Shown one piece after another: positions 49,301 to 59,707 of a stretch of DNA of 64,000 bases. Origin of the DNA: Pseudorasbora parva (lineage: Eukaryota; Chordata; Actinopteri; Cypriniformes; Gobionidae); NCBI RefSeq assembly GCF_024679245.1, contig NC_090185.1, positions 22,381,973 through 22,445,972 of the forward strand, in the 5' to 3' direction. Each line of letters begins with the position of its first letter. Position 1 is the first letter of the stretch. Under the pieces are notes generated by a model. It saw nothing but the letters and a program-made list of their open reading frames with translations, ran no database searches and was not told where the DNA came from. Both the position numbers and the translations under genes were made by a program.

Positions 49301-52300
49301 TTCTCCATGGGGGATTAGAACAGTACAACCTTGTTTTTCTCTGGAGTACATGCTGACCTGCAGAATGTTTCATGGTTCAAAAGAAAAAAAGTTTTGGGTT
49401 CATTCACACGGTTCATGTCAATTGTATTCATAATCATATGAAATGGTCAACAACTAATAATAGTGAAGAGAATTTTATATTTACTTTCTTTGTTTAATAG
49501 GAAACTAATGTAGAGGGAGAATGAGCTCTGGCTCTCAGGCTTTCAAGTGCTGTCAAAATAAACAACCTCCTTCTGATACATTGGCCAATAAGAAAAAATA
49601 TCAGCCAGTATATCAGCTGTTGCAATATATTGGATCGACCACTAATCGCATGACAGTTCTCAAAGGGAAAGTTCACCCAAAAATTCTGTCATTATTTACT
49701 CGCCCTCATGTTGTTCTGAACTCGCAAGACCATCTTTGTTCATCTTTGGAACACAAATTAAGATATTTTTAATGAATTCCGGGAGTTTTCTAAACCATCC
49801 ATTGGCAGCAGCGTAATTGCCGTAAAACTGGAAGCACTTTACTATGTCAACTGTGTAGGAGACTGACACAGAAAGAAATTGTTGAATTAAGTTTGTTTTT
49901 GCCCCCAAAAAATATTCTTGTTGCTTCATAGAATTGAAGCTATTCAATTTTTAACAAGGTCTTTACTACCTTGAAACTTACAATGACTGCCAATGGAGTG
50001 GTCAGAAACCTTTCGGATTTTGTCATATCTTAAGTCGTGTCCCAAAGATCAACGAAGATCTTACAGGTTTGGCATGGCATGAGGGTGAGTAATTAATGAC
50101 CACATTTTCATTTTGGATGAACTAACCCTTTAAAGGAATGGCTGAAATTAAAATTACCCATAACTTTCTTCTGTGAAACAAAAGATAAAAAATAAAATGT
50201 CTCCTCCATCTATTAAAATTCAGATTGGTCCAATGTTGTTTTGATCAAAAACCATTGCAGTCTTGGTCATACGGTTTTGTAATGGCATAATGGTAAATGG
50301 TGACAGAATCTTCATTGTTGATCATCAGCCCCCCCCCCCCCCCCCCCCCCACCAACCCCCAATCTGTCATCACCATTACTTCATACATTTATTTCATGTG
50401 AATTTTTCTAATTTCATTTCACTGCGTTTCTTGATATGCTAAGCTTTGGATTTAATGCATGCTTCAACTCATTGTCTTTTTAAAAATGCTTCTAATGTTC
50501 TTCAGTTTGGTTTTGCTATCATGAAGTCTTGCATCATGTTGGTTGATCCAATTTGTTTCTTATGTATGCCTTTGTCTTCCATTCTAACATTTTCTCTTTT
50601 CTCTTCTGCTTTTTCTTTTTCTTTTTTTTTGCCTGCCTGTTTGCTATTCATTATTCATATCATCTCAATGAACTGTCCGCTCTAACTCCAAATCACCCAT
50701 TCACTCGTCAAATGTCCAGCGGGTTTCATAAAATCACCCATGTCTCAAATGAAGCTCATAGAAGACAGTGCTGAGCTGGATTGCGAGGTCATAGGGAACC
50801 CCATCCCTGAAGTTCAGTGGTGGTTCATTGAGGGCGAGGAGCCAGATGAAACCGTCACTCAACTGTTTGACGGCGCAAGAGAGGAACGCGTACGCATCAA
50901 CGCCACCTATATTCACCATGCCACCAGCACGCTTGTCCTCACCAACCTAATGCTCAATGACACAGGCGTTTACGAGTGCCGTGCCTCAAACGACCCTGAC
51001 CGCAACGACCTCAGGACCCCACCCAAAGTCAAGTGGATTCGCTCTCAAGCGAACGTTATAGTGTTTGAACGTGAGTTATGTTGTGGAAGCGAGGCGCCTC
51101 CACTAGTGTAGAGGAGGAAGTCCCGTAGAGTCAGACTCTCCCTTACCTTACCCTCCCATGCCACCCTCCCATACCATGTCACATGGCTTCTACTCTAGCA
51201 TGTCTTTTTTATTTATTTATAGTAATCTGATGCCTTCTGAGGATATCACTGCCTAGAATTTGAGATTAAGTTGAACCTTTTAAAGAAATGCCATTGCTCA
51301 GTTAACTTTAATACCAGTCAGACAGTGTAAAATGCACTAATTGACATTTCTGAAAAAAGGGCTCTGATTATGTATCATTAATGTGGCTTGCTTTCAGTAA
51401 ATTTCTAAAAGGCTCTTTAGATGTGGCTTAACCCATAGCACTTTAGCACACTACATTGCATGCTTAGTGCTCTTCCTCAACAGGTTTTCATAAGCTCATC
51501 TCCAAACCAGTTGCTGGTTGGTTGATTTGTTCCCTCTTCCCATCCGTTTTTACTGCAAACCGCTTACTCAATGTTTCCTAGTAGCGCACGGCTCAAATGA
51601 ACCCTCACTTCTCCTTTTGGTAGAGTCCAATGTGCCTTTCGGTGCACATTGTGGTGAACATGTTGACAGCAATGTTCCGATTTATTGCGTCATGTCTAAA
51701 AATGTCATTATATTGCCACAGTGAACCCAGAGGTTGGTATACACATTTTAAAGGATATTCAGCATTGGATACTTTGTTTCCTGGTGGAAACTAAGTATGA
51801 CATCTGGCAGAAAGTAGCTTTGTGTAACTTTCGCTTTCATGCATCGGCAGATCCAACCATCATGACTGATCCAAAGGAGACGGGCAATTTGACTGCTGCA
51901 ACTCTCAGCTGCAACCTTACCAACCCTTCTTCTTCCATCAAAGGCCACTATTGGACCAGGAATGGCAAGATTATTGATAAATCAGAATCAACCAGTGACC
52001 AACCTTACACTGAATACCGGTATGTTCCTCATAATTGTGATTAAAGAAGAGCAAAATGTAGCACTTTGCCCATTTGGTAGTAATCAGCTTTGCACATTTA
52101 GTGTTTAACCATCCACCCAGGTCCATTTAAATATAGTGCGGCTTCTCTGTTTGCCTCTCTCTGTTCCGTTAAGAGCCTCTGGCATTCCATTCTCACTGAC
52201 CTTAATTCCCATTAGAGCTGCTGGGTTGGAAAAATATCCATGGGGATGTCTGAGTGGTATACTGGAAGAGTTGTTTACTTTATACTTTGTATTTGCTTTA

Positions 52301-55300
52301 TTGTACTGTCCTTTCTCAACCTTTATTGCTATGGTGCTGTTGTTATATTGAGGGCTCCCCGTTGGCGTATAAAAGTGTGGGGCGGTTCCTTCATTTCTTG
52401 TTTTCCTTTGTCTCATTGTTTGTTTTTCTCTCTTGTAGCATTGAAAAGATCGATTACCACTATGCTGGAATATATGAATGCGTCTTCCGGTCAGAGCCTC
52501 AGGTTAACGCGTCCATTGAAGTTAAAGGTAAGTGCATCTGAAATTGCTGCAGCTGTATTTATTGTATAAATGTTTGTTCATCACCCATAATTATGCTCTT
52601 CCTGTTAGCTCCCCCACATGTAGTGGCCTACAAACACTCTGAAAATGCTAACGAGAAGGACAAGGCTGTACTAATCTGTGTGAGCCATGGATATCCCATG
52701 TATACTGACTGGACTTGGAGCAAGATCTCTGAAGATGACAGTGTGAAGGTAAGGAACGGCTTTACTAAACCGTTGTAATAACATGAGATTGGTACCTGGC
52801 CATGTAGTTGGAAGGTTGGTTAAGGTCGCAAAGTTTTTACTAGGCATTATGAATATGCTATTGATCAACTAGCTGTAATGTCTGTCTGTCTATATCTCTC
52901 TCTTTCACTCTTAAAGTGCTCAAATGGCTTCACATCAGCGCATCGCATCTGCAACTAATATCGAGCTGCACAGTTGATACAGGATTTACCACTTTCACAA
53001 TCGAGGCAGTCACATTGTCACTAAAGTTTATCATTTGCATATATTTTTAAGTCTTGCCAGTGTTGACTCAGCACTTGCTTGCTCTCCAAAAGACTGTGAT
53101 CTCTCACACACACACCTAACACACACAGCCCATCTCACAAAAAGCTTGCAAGTACAAATTGCGCTGCAACGGTCAAATAAACAAAAAAATGTAGCTATGT
53201 AATAATTTACCGTCTTGACGAGTATGCACACAAACCCCGGCCTGTCGTGACTCGCGAGTGAACGTTAACATTTGTGTAACTGGCTGTCTTAACGCAATTT
53301 TACAACCGGCAACTCGGTTGGACTAAAAGCAAAAAATAATAAAAAATTGAGTCTGTCCTAAATTTACATGGTCGGTCGGATTACAGCAAGCAAGAATATT
53401 TTTAAGAATGGTCTAAATGTGTACAGGGCCTTAAAGCAATATTTGGCATGCTCCTTGTATTTTATTCCCATTGTAGTAATTTGCTGGAAAATTATTGCTG
53501 AAAAAGAGTGGGAACCCTGAAATTACTATGTTTCCTCTTCAAATCACTGCATTTATCAAGCAAATTACTATATGATTTTTGAACTAAATCCTGCAGCCTT
53601 AATATGAACGTTTTTGTCTTGAACACACAGGGTGCCGGTCCCATTACCAATGGCACTGATGACAAATACGAGATCAAGAACACCCCCAACAAGACCACGC
53701 TGTACATAAAAGATCTGAACATCGAAAATGACATGGGCATCTATGAGTGCCGTGGTACCAATGTGGTGGGAACAGGCCAGGATCAGATTCAGCTGCGTGT
53801 GCGCAGCCAGCTGGCCGCCCTGTGGCCATTCCTCGGCATTGTCGCTGAGGTCATCATCCTCGTCACCATCATCTTTATCTATGAGAAGAAGAGAAAGCCC
53901 GATGAGATCACTGACGGTATGTGACAGGACTGTTTATGTTGTCATTATTTCACTTTCCATTTTTGTGAATGTACAAATGATCAGTGGATGTAATTTTACT
54001 TTTGTTTATGAATTTGTAATAGTGCAAGATCCTGTTTCAGTTTGATTTTGTATGTTTATTGTATTTGGCTGTAGTGTGTGGCTGTGCCTTAGCTGAGTCC
54101 ATTTTTATGATTTACGTTGTTTATTTCTCTGTTCGCTGCTGCTTTTACGTTGTGGTAAGTGCTCAACTGCATGTCAGACTGAAGTGGATTTGGTTTTGGG
54201 AGTTTGAATGCTCTGATAGCCTGAGAAGTGTAACTCTTTCACTGGCAGTTTTTCTTCATTTAAGATTCCTCAGAAATAGTTTAAAGAAAAGCAACTTTAA
54301 TGGTTCTCCCATAGCCAGTGAAAGTGTTTAGCCGAGTCTGACACATTGCAGTTCAGAATGGTTTTTAAATGGCAAGGTTTTCTGCATAAGATGACATGCA
54401 TTTCAGACGGATCATGTTATTTTGCCTTGCATGCTCTCTGCATCTCATCGCATGATATTCTTCAGCCCTACATTCTAGCAGTGACTTACTGCCTCAATCG
54501 TTTCTGAGAGGCAGGAACCATATGGCAAACAAGGGTGGCAAAATTGATAATCTCAACTTTATTACTTTGGCAGTGTTTGTCGTTCTGAGTGTTTTCTGCA
54601 TGAAAACCTGGGCAAATACCTCCTTTTTACACTAATTCGATGTTTTAAAATGTTTGATGGGTCTCAACTCGCATCTTATTTATACTTGCTTTCTGATTGT
54701 GTCTGACTGTCTGAAGCACAACCTTGCCAGTAGCTGTAATATTTTACAATATGGCCACGCATGTTTTTTTTTTTTACACGGGTTTTCAACCCCCCCCCCC
54801 AAAAATGCATTTTTTAAAAAAAAAATATTTATTTTTTATATTAAATGGGATAAATGTATATTTGTGACCCTGGACCACAAAACTAGTCATAATTCATATG
54901 GGTACATTTGTGGGAAGAGCCAACAATGCATTGTATGGGGCAATTTTTCTTTTGACAAATTCTTAGGAAATTAAGTAAAGATCATGTTCTGTGAAGATTT
55001 AAATGTTTTATATCATTATTAGTAATATGCGTTCCTATGGACTTCATTTGGTCAAATTTAAAGTCGATTTTTCTCAATAGGTAGTTTTTGTTTTGTTTTT
55101 TTTCACTCTAATTTCCAGTTTTTTTAAATGGTTTTATTTGTCAAATATTGTCCTAACAAACCATACATCAATGGAAAACATAATCAACTTTCAGATGTAT
55201 AGATCTCAATTTTTAAAAATTGACCCTTATTTGTGGTCCAGGTTCACATTTAACATAGCATTTCTTATTAATATATTATCTTTTAAAACCAGTGTAGTGT

Positions 55301-57415
55301 CTTTAAATTTAGCTCATTTTGTTTGCGAGCGACGTTGCGAGCTGTATCAGCCTGCCTCAGCTCAACAAAAATGCCTTTTTACTGTGGAGGTAATTTTAGT
55401 AGGCTAAATTAACTAACATTGTGATGCTTGAAGTGTTATATTTATGGATTTTATTATACACTAGTCAAGATTTAACGCTAAATTGATTAAACATGCAGTT
55501 AACTTGCTGTCGGCCACTGGTCGCTTGGTCGTCACTTAAATTGAAACTTTAATTTAACAAACAATTACTTTAAAAAATTTTCTAAATTAACTTAACAAAA
55601 AAATGAAACGAAATATAACTACTTTGACATTAAAAACAAAATTGAACTATATTTTAATGGCTGCAACAATGTAAGCCATTGTAAACCCAAAAACAAAACA
55701 AAAAACACAGCCTCCAGTTGGACTCGGGCTGAGATTTTTGATAAGCTGTCGGACAAACCCACACTACGAAAAACATTAAACAAGGCTTCAGATGGCACTG
55801 ATGCGCAGTCAGGAGCTTGTACTACTGCTGTATTGTAATATTGCACGTAACTTCATCATTGCTTAACTTTGTGAAATATGTCTGTCGACACGTTCGTTGG
55901 ATGTGTTGGCGCGCCCCGTGAGTAATAATAAATAAAAAAAAGTTTAACTGATAGTGTTAATCGGTCAAAATTCTTACTATCGGTTAACTGTTAAAAAAAT
56001 ATGAGCATCCTTACCACACACTGCATATTGTATTTTACATATTATAAACAATATAAACTTTGTTGTATTGTTTTTATACAGCTTTTTTAGTGACCCTTGA
56101 TGTTTATTAAAAAATATCTACACTTATACATTTATTTAATATATATTTAATGTATACATTTTATCTTTATAAAACTGTTATAGTGATTTAATACATGCAG
56201 TTAAAGTGAGTGTTAGAGACGCCTGTCTGTTTGAAAAAAGATAAAATGTAATAAAGTAATACAATAAAATCCAAAATAAGTTGTGTACTGGTTATAGTTG
56301 TGTGTGTGTATATATAAATACATACACATGCATTTATATAAATACATACACATGCATTTATATATTTTAAGGAGTTATATTTATATATAATATAAATTAT
56401 ATACATGCAATTTTTTTTAATTGGGTGAATAAATAGTGAATGCATTTGTTATACTTGAGGAAATGGGTACATTTTGATATAACATATATTTAGTAAAGTT
56501 TTATTTATTGTAGACATTTTCCAAATATCATTTGTTAAATTAATTTGCGGTATATAAAGTGTCAGTTAAGTGTTATGTATCGCACAAATTACAATTCTTT
56601 TCATTTCCATACAGCTGTGGAACATGGTTTTTCAATAGTAAGCTTTCTGGGAGACTGAGTTTACAAATGTTATAGTGCTGTTTGACAGCCTTCATCAGGG
56701 CTAGTGCAGAAAGGGAGCCGTGTTTTTTTTCAGCATCACATGTAGGTGAGGTTGTGCTACAAACAAATGATACTTGATTGGAAGCGTTTGTTCTTGGATT
56801 GAAAACCACCAAATGGACCTTTTCAATCCAACATCAGACTGCATGGTCAATGTAAATGCATTTTTCTGCATGAATCTTTATTAGTAGTGTTGCAAAAACA
56901 TCCATAGCTGTGTTTAGTTGACGTGTACAGATTTAGCAGTAGAAATGACCAAATTAAGAATATAAACAAGGTCTTCCAGTCCCCGAATCGCATTACTCAT
57001 TAGGCGCTCTGCTTTTAAAATGAAGGTTCGCACTGTTTTGAGGCTGTCAAACTAGAGCTTAGACCAGCTACTGTAAGTGTACAAGTAGACTCTAGTCTTT
57101 AACATGTATCATCAGTATTTAACTCTGTTCTTTTTCTTTCCATATCTTTCTGCAGATGACGACTCAGGAGCTGCACCACTGTAAGTGTTTTGTAATCTTA
57201 GTGATATTGACGAAGTGCAGATATCTGTGCAGTTTTTCTCAAAGGAACTTCAAGGCAATGTTGAAGTCTAGACAATAGCAGCTCGATGTGCTTCTAGATC
57301 AGGACATTCATATGCACAACATAAAGGGATCTGACGTGCTGCCTTGTTTTACAGGAAGAGCAACGCCGCTACCAATCACAAAGACAAAAACGTCCGGCAA
57401 AGAAACTCTAACTGA
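39691..57415 (+). CDS. bsg: Basigin (CD147), long three-Ig form, 8 coding exons
   Basis: Coding exons: 39691-39760, 50720-51070, 51851-52019, 52439-52527, 52609-52748, 53631-53916, 57156-57180 and 57355-57415 (stop 57413-57415). All introns are GT-AG and the frame is continuous for 396 aa (human long form 385). Residues 1-23 are the signal peptide (MRRKLLGAIF...). The Ig0 domain has Cys45 and Cys110, Ig1 has Cys161 and Cys211, and Ig2 has Cys250 and Cys313. Several N-glycosylation sequons are present. The transmembrane segment (about 335-357, LAALWPFLGIVAEVIILVTI) keeps the conserved buried Glu346, followed by EKKRKP and a short tail ending KNVRQRNSN, nearly as in mammals (RQRNSS). From family knowledge, basigin chaperones monocarboxylate transporters to the plasma membrane. 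HCN2 follows 2.3 kb downstream, same strand. Intron 1 is 11 kb and full of transposons. Confidence 0.97.
40695..41115. repeat. Truncated foldback MITE in BSG intron 1
   Basis: Begins aaagggatagttcac, like the ends of the 26813 and 49662 elements. Inner arms pair: cctggctaatccaagctttat (near 40811) against its inverse near 41075-41095. No matching right terminus was found, so the right end seems lost. Confidence 0.6.
41791..42807. mobile_element. hAT-type non-autonomous element with nested repeat
   Basis: Ends tagggatgcaccg at the left and, inverted, tagggatgcacag at the right, with an 8-bp duplication aaaaaaat (41783-41790 and 42808-42815). No transposase. A separate dispersed repeat (about 42402-42675; starts atggtaaatggactgcattt, contains tagcgctttt and cttgctcaaggacacttcga) lies inside it and is common in fish genomes as I recall. 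Confidence 0.82.
43477..44103. repeat. Possible hAT-like left end and AT-rich sequence
   Basis: The motif tagtgatcgaccgatattg (43477) resembles the start of fish hAT elements. No matching right end was found. The rest is AT-rich and non-coding. Confidence 0.35.
44104..44599. repeat. Tandem duplication, two diverged units of about 258 and 238 bp
   Basis: Unit 1 (44104-44361) and unit 2 (44362 to about 44599) share taataatt-attttca-ggagctg, taatttaaggagttttaaac and gctttatttc-aacatgctctcatt in order. Differences are scattered, so the duplication is not recent. Confidence 0.85.
44712..44745 (+). pseudogene. Relic identical to part of BSG exon 2
   Basis: Positions 44712-44736 match 50783-50807 (inside BSG exon 2, Ig0 domain) exactly over 25 bases, and the next bases match again after one mismatch (gaagttc). 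Similarity fades on both sides. There are no flanking splice sites making a usable exon, and the frame meets a stop (tag) soon after. It lies 6 kb upstream of the real exon, in intron 1, just before a GT repeat. Confidence 0.75.
44799..44822. repeat. (GT)n microsatellite
   Basis: About 12 GT units immediately abut the left end of the hAT element at 44823. Confidence 0.9.
44823..46002. mobile_element. hAT non-autonomous element inserted in a GT repeat
   Basis: 1180 bp starting tcgaggtcttcacgggcacc and ending, inverted, with tagaggtcttcacgggtcc. It is flanked by gtgtgtgt on both sides (44815-44822 and 46003-46010), consistent with an 8-bp duplication in a GT tract. Subterminal regions are crowded with acccgg/cgggtc words in both orientations. 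No transposase was found. Confidence 0.82.
46278..48110. mobile_element. Non-autonomous repeat with ggggccaagccc ends
   Basis: About 1.83 kb with termini ggggccaagccc at the left (46278) and its inverse at the right (48099-48110). It is bordered on the left by TTA repeats, which also occur inside (46331-46367). An internal segment is duplicated: 46675-46775 and 47396-47492 share gctactcctccttcaaa and gagccgcacagaaatgact. A tRNA-like sequence lies at 47755-47829. No long coding frame. Superfamily not assigned. Confidence 0.65.
47755..47829 (+). tRNA. tRNA-Arg-like pseudogene
   Basis: 75 nt that can form a tRNA-like outline: acceptor strands gtcttcc and gggggac pair (with two G-T pairs), an A-box-like tggcgcaatgag, and a T arm atggg-tttgagt-cccat with the B-box pattern. 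The loop region caccgga would give anticodon CCG (Arg), but position 33 is A instead of T and the anticodon stem pairs poorly. It is probably not functional: a tRNA pseudogene or tRNA-derived repeat head inside a larger element. Confidence 0.5.
48111..49661. other. BSG intron 1, no feature recognised
   Basis: Non-coding intron sequence without recognised repeats or domains; short frames here show no known motif. Confidence 0.4.
49662..50134. mobile_element. MITE with aaagggaaagttcaccc / gaactaaccctttaa ends
   Basis: The ends and subterminal words (atttactcgccctcatg, ttcatctttggaacacaaat, catgagggtgagtaattaat) match the family at 26813-27578. The arms are imperfect inverted repeats and it is non-coding. 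It lies 0.6 kb before BSG exon 2. Confidence 0.8.
50329..50350. repeat. 22-base C homopolymer
   Basis: A run of 22 C residues, followed by accaaccccc. Length is error-prone in sequencing and the tract could form unusual structure. Confidence 0.9.
50720..51070 (+). other. bsg: BSG exon 2: skippable Ig0 (retina-type) domain exon
   Basis: This 351-nt exon (117 codons) is bounded by phase 1 introns on both sides, so skipping it joins exon 1 directly to exon 3 in frame (codon gat at the junction). It encodes residues 24-140, an Ig domain with Cys45/Cys110 and the conserved ECRASNDPDRN segment. In mammals the matching domain is present only in the retinal long form of basigin, the partner of rod-derived cone viability factor. 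Tissue use in this species is inference. Confidence 0.85.
54863..55248. mobile_element. 386-bp MITE in BSG intron 6
   Basis: The ends are tgtgaccctggaccacaaaa and, inverted, tgtgaacctggaccacaaa. The interior contains degenerate inverted segments. I recognise this as an abundant zebrafish-type repeat; no transposase is present. Confidence 0.85.
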
Positions 57416-58740
57416 AAGGAGGAGAAAAGGTATTATTCAAGTGTTTCCAAATGAATTCAATGAATGTACTGTGTATTAATAATATTACTTATGACTAGGC
57501 AAAAAATGTTTTATTACATTTATGAAAATACATCTGTAATGGGATATGGCACATTAAAATGCATTATAAATAATATAATACATTTGTTTATACATCATAT
57601 ATTTATAATTTAATATACATCTGTTTTTATATACATGTTAGTTTTTGTGTGTAATATACACTATAGTAAGGTTTTGAGTTTTCTTTTGTTTGTTTCAGGT
57701 GTCTTGATGATTACTGCTGAAGACATGCGGAGTATTGAGTTTGAGTAGCACATTATAGTGCCCCCTGCGAGTTCTTAACCTTCTGCTTGAGTGTAAATGT
57801 CTTGAGATAATAATGGTCTCCTTTTACTTTTCTTTGTATCCGTGATGTGCTGCCAGCAGATGTTTTTAAAGTGGTTTTGGGGGGGTGGGATTGCATGATT
57901 GTATTCTTGCTGTAGAAGTGTGTTAGTGAAAATCTCTCAATGTGTGAATTAACTTTTATTTTTTTCCTTTTATTTTTTCCCCCCACCCTCCTGGCTTTCA
58001 CTGTTCTTCACGAGTGTATGCACCGCAACTTTCTGAAACCTCTACCAAGTGTGTGATCAAATCACTGTTCATCAGCATGAGAATTTGATTATGTTCAGCG
58101 TATTCAGCTTGCTGAAACCATTTTCTTTTGCAGTCAAAGGACTCAATTTTTTGGCAGTCATTTTCCTTCCTGTAAGCCTTCATGTTCAACCACTTTATTG
58201 TACATGCTCTTTCTAATCATTGAAATAATATAAATTAACAATTATGTGCGGCACTCCTGTTGCATATTCCATGGGGATGGTCAAATGCCACTTTTTTTGT
58301 CTGGCTAACAATTTCCCCTTATTTTTAAGTTTCTTAGATGGTTTCCGATGTTGAATTTTAGGATTCTTCCTGCCATTCTAACCATTAAGGACCAAGTGCT
58401 AGTGCAATGTGTCATACTCCTTGGATAATCTGTTATAAATTGTTTCCCAAATTCTAACATGTAGGGCAATGACATGGTTATATATATTTAGGTGAAGTTG
58501 GGATTTTAGTCAAGGCTTGTTGTTGCTTAAATAATCCTTTCCTATAGGCCGCCATACTTGCATTGTAATACATTGTGAAGTATAGTCTCTGGATGGTGTG
58601 CCATTTCCAAGTTGAGATGCGTAAAATATATGAACTTGATGGAAGTGTAAATTATTTTGCCTTAGTGTCATAGGAAATCTAATACACTGTCAACTGTACT
58701 GACTTGCACAATCTGAATAAAGTTATTTGATTTTAACTTT
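57416..58740 (+). other. bsg: BSG 3' UTR
   Basis: Non-coding sequence following the stop, ending shortly after an AATAAA at 58716-58721. A GT at 57429 and an AG at 57697-57698 could define a UTR intron, but this is not required by the coding frame and is only a possibility. Confidence 0.65.
58716..58721 (+). terminator. bsg: BSG polyadenylation signal AATAAA
   Basis: A canonical AATAAA in ctgaataaagttatttg, 1.3 kb after the BSG stop, with T-rich sequence downstream (58730-58765). This is the best candidate for the transcript 3' end. Confidence 0.7.
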
Positions 58741-59707
58741 TTCTGCTGATATTGCTTTTTTTGTTTGTGAAGAAACACGTGTTCGTTGAGCCACCAGAAG
58801 GGGGCGTCGTCTACTCATTTATTCGGTTCAGGTGTAGGGAGCGGCTCTACGTGACAAAGCTCACAGCATTGTTATATTGGAAACGAGAAGCCACTACAGA
58901 ATATAAATCAAGAGTTTAAACCTTTCCCCATACTACTTTTCATAATTAAGTCCATGCGAATATTAGCAAACTATCGCGAGAGCAATGTATTTTGGTCCGG
59001 ATCTAAGGATTTGAATACATCTCTGAAGATTTGTCAAATTCTGAATTAAGGTGCTGCTTTTTTTTGTGTGGCTTGGTGTCAAATGTCTAGTTGGTAACGA
59101 AAACGGATGTAATCTTTGTTTAAAAAAAATAAATAAAAAAAAGAGAAAAGGGGGGAAAGTAGTTTTGCATGTCTTCTTAAAAGGCAGTGGGGCTATTGTG
59201 TGGGGGGAAAGACTTTAGACCCTTGTGACTGTATACGGCCATTAAAAAGAACAAATACAATTTTTGTGTTCAAGTCAAAAGGGATAAAATATAACGTGAT
59301 ATTAATGATTGAAAAATTTGTTCACAAACCCGACATTTTACGACATTATATTAGCCTAGAAATGTGCTTATGAATTATGCATCATCAAAACATACTACTA
59401 TGCAACTAACCTACATTTGTATAGCTATTTAAACTCGAGAACCACACAATTACGCGCATTTCTGTTCATTTCCCACTAATTTCTCCTTGACACAGTTTAA
59501 TTCAGGACTCCATTCATGATGTGAGATGGGGAACACACACAGCTGGCGATGCGTTGCCAGGTAAGGGAGTGAACGAGTGCAGCCATGGCAACCCTACTGG
59601 TGTAGTTGTGTCTGGTGACATTGGGACGAAGAGTAAAGCTACTAACTGCCCACGTCTGCGCTTTCGCAATCTGGTTGCGTCAGGATTCATCTCAAAGCAA
59701 CGCTGTC
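58741..59707 (+). other. BSG-HCN2 intergenic region and HCN2 5' UTR
   Basis: Less than 1 kb separates the two genes, so HCN2 promoter elements must lie here or inside BSG. No TATA box was identified. The last 100 bases before 59708 could also be read as an in-frame N-terminal extension from an ATG at 59606, which is judged less likely. Confidence 0.4.

Noticed and set aside
48042..49356. Short frames in BSG intron 1
   Set aside because: No conserved domain and no exon-like boundaries; probably chance frames.
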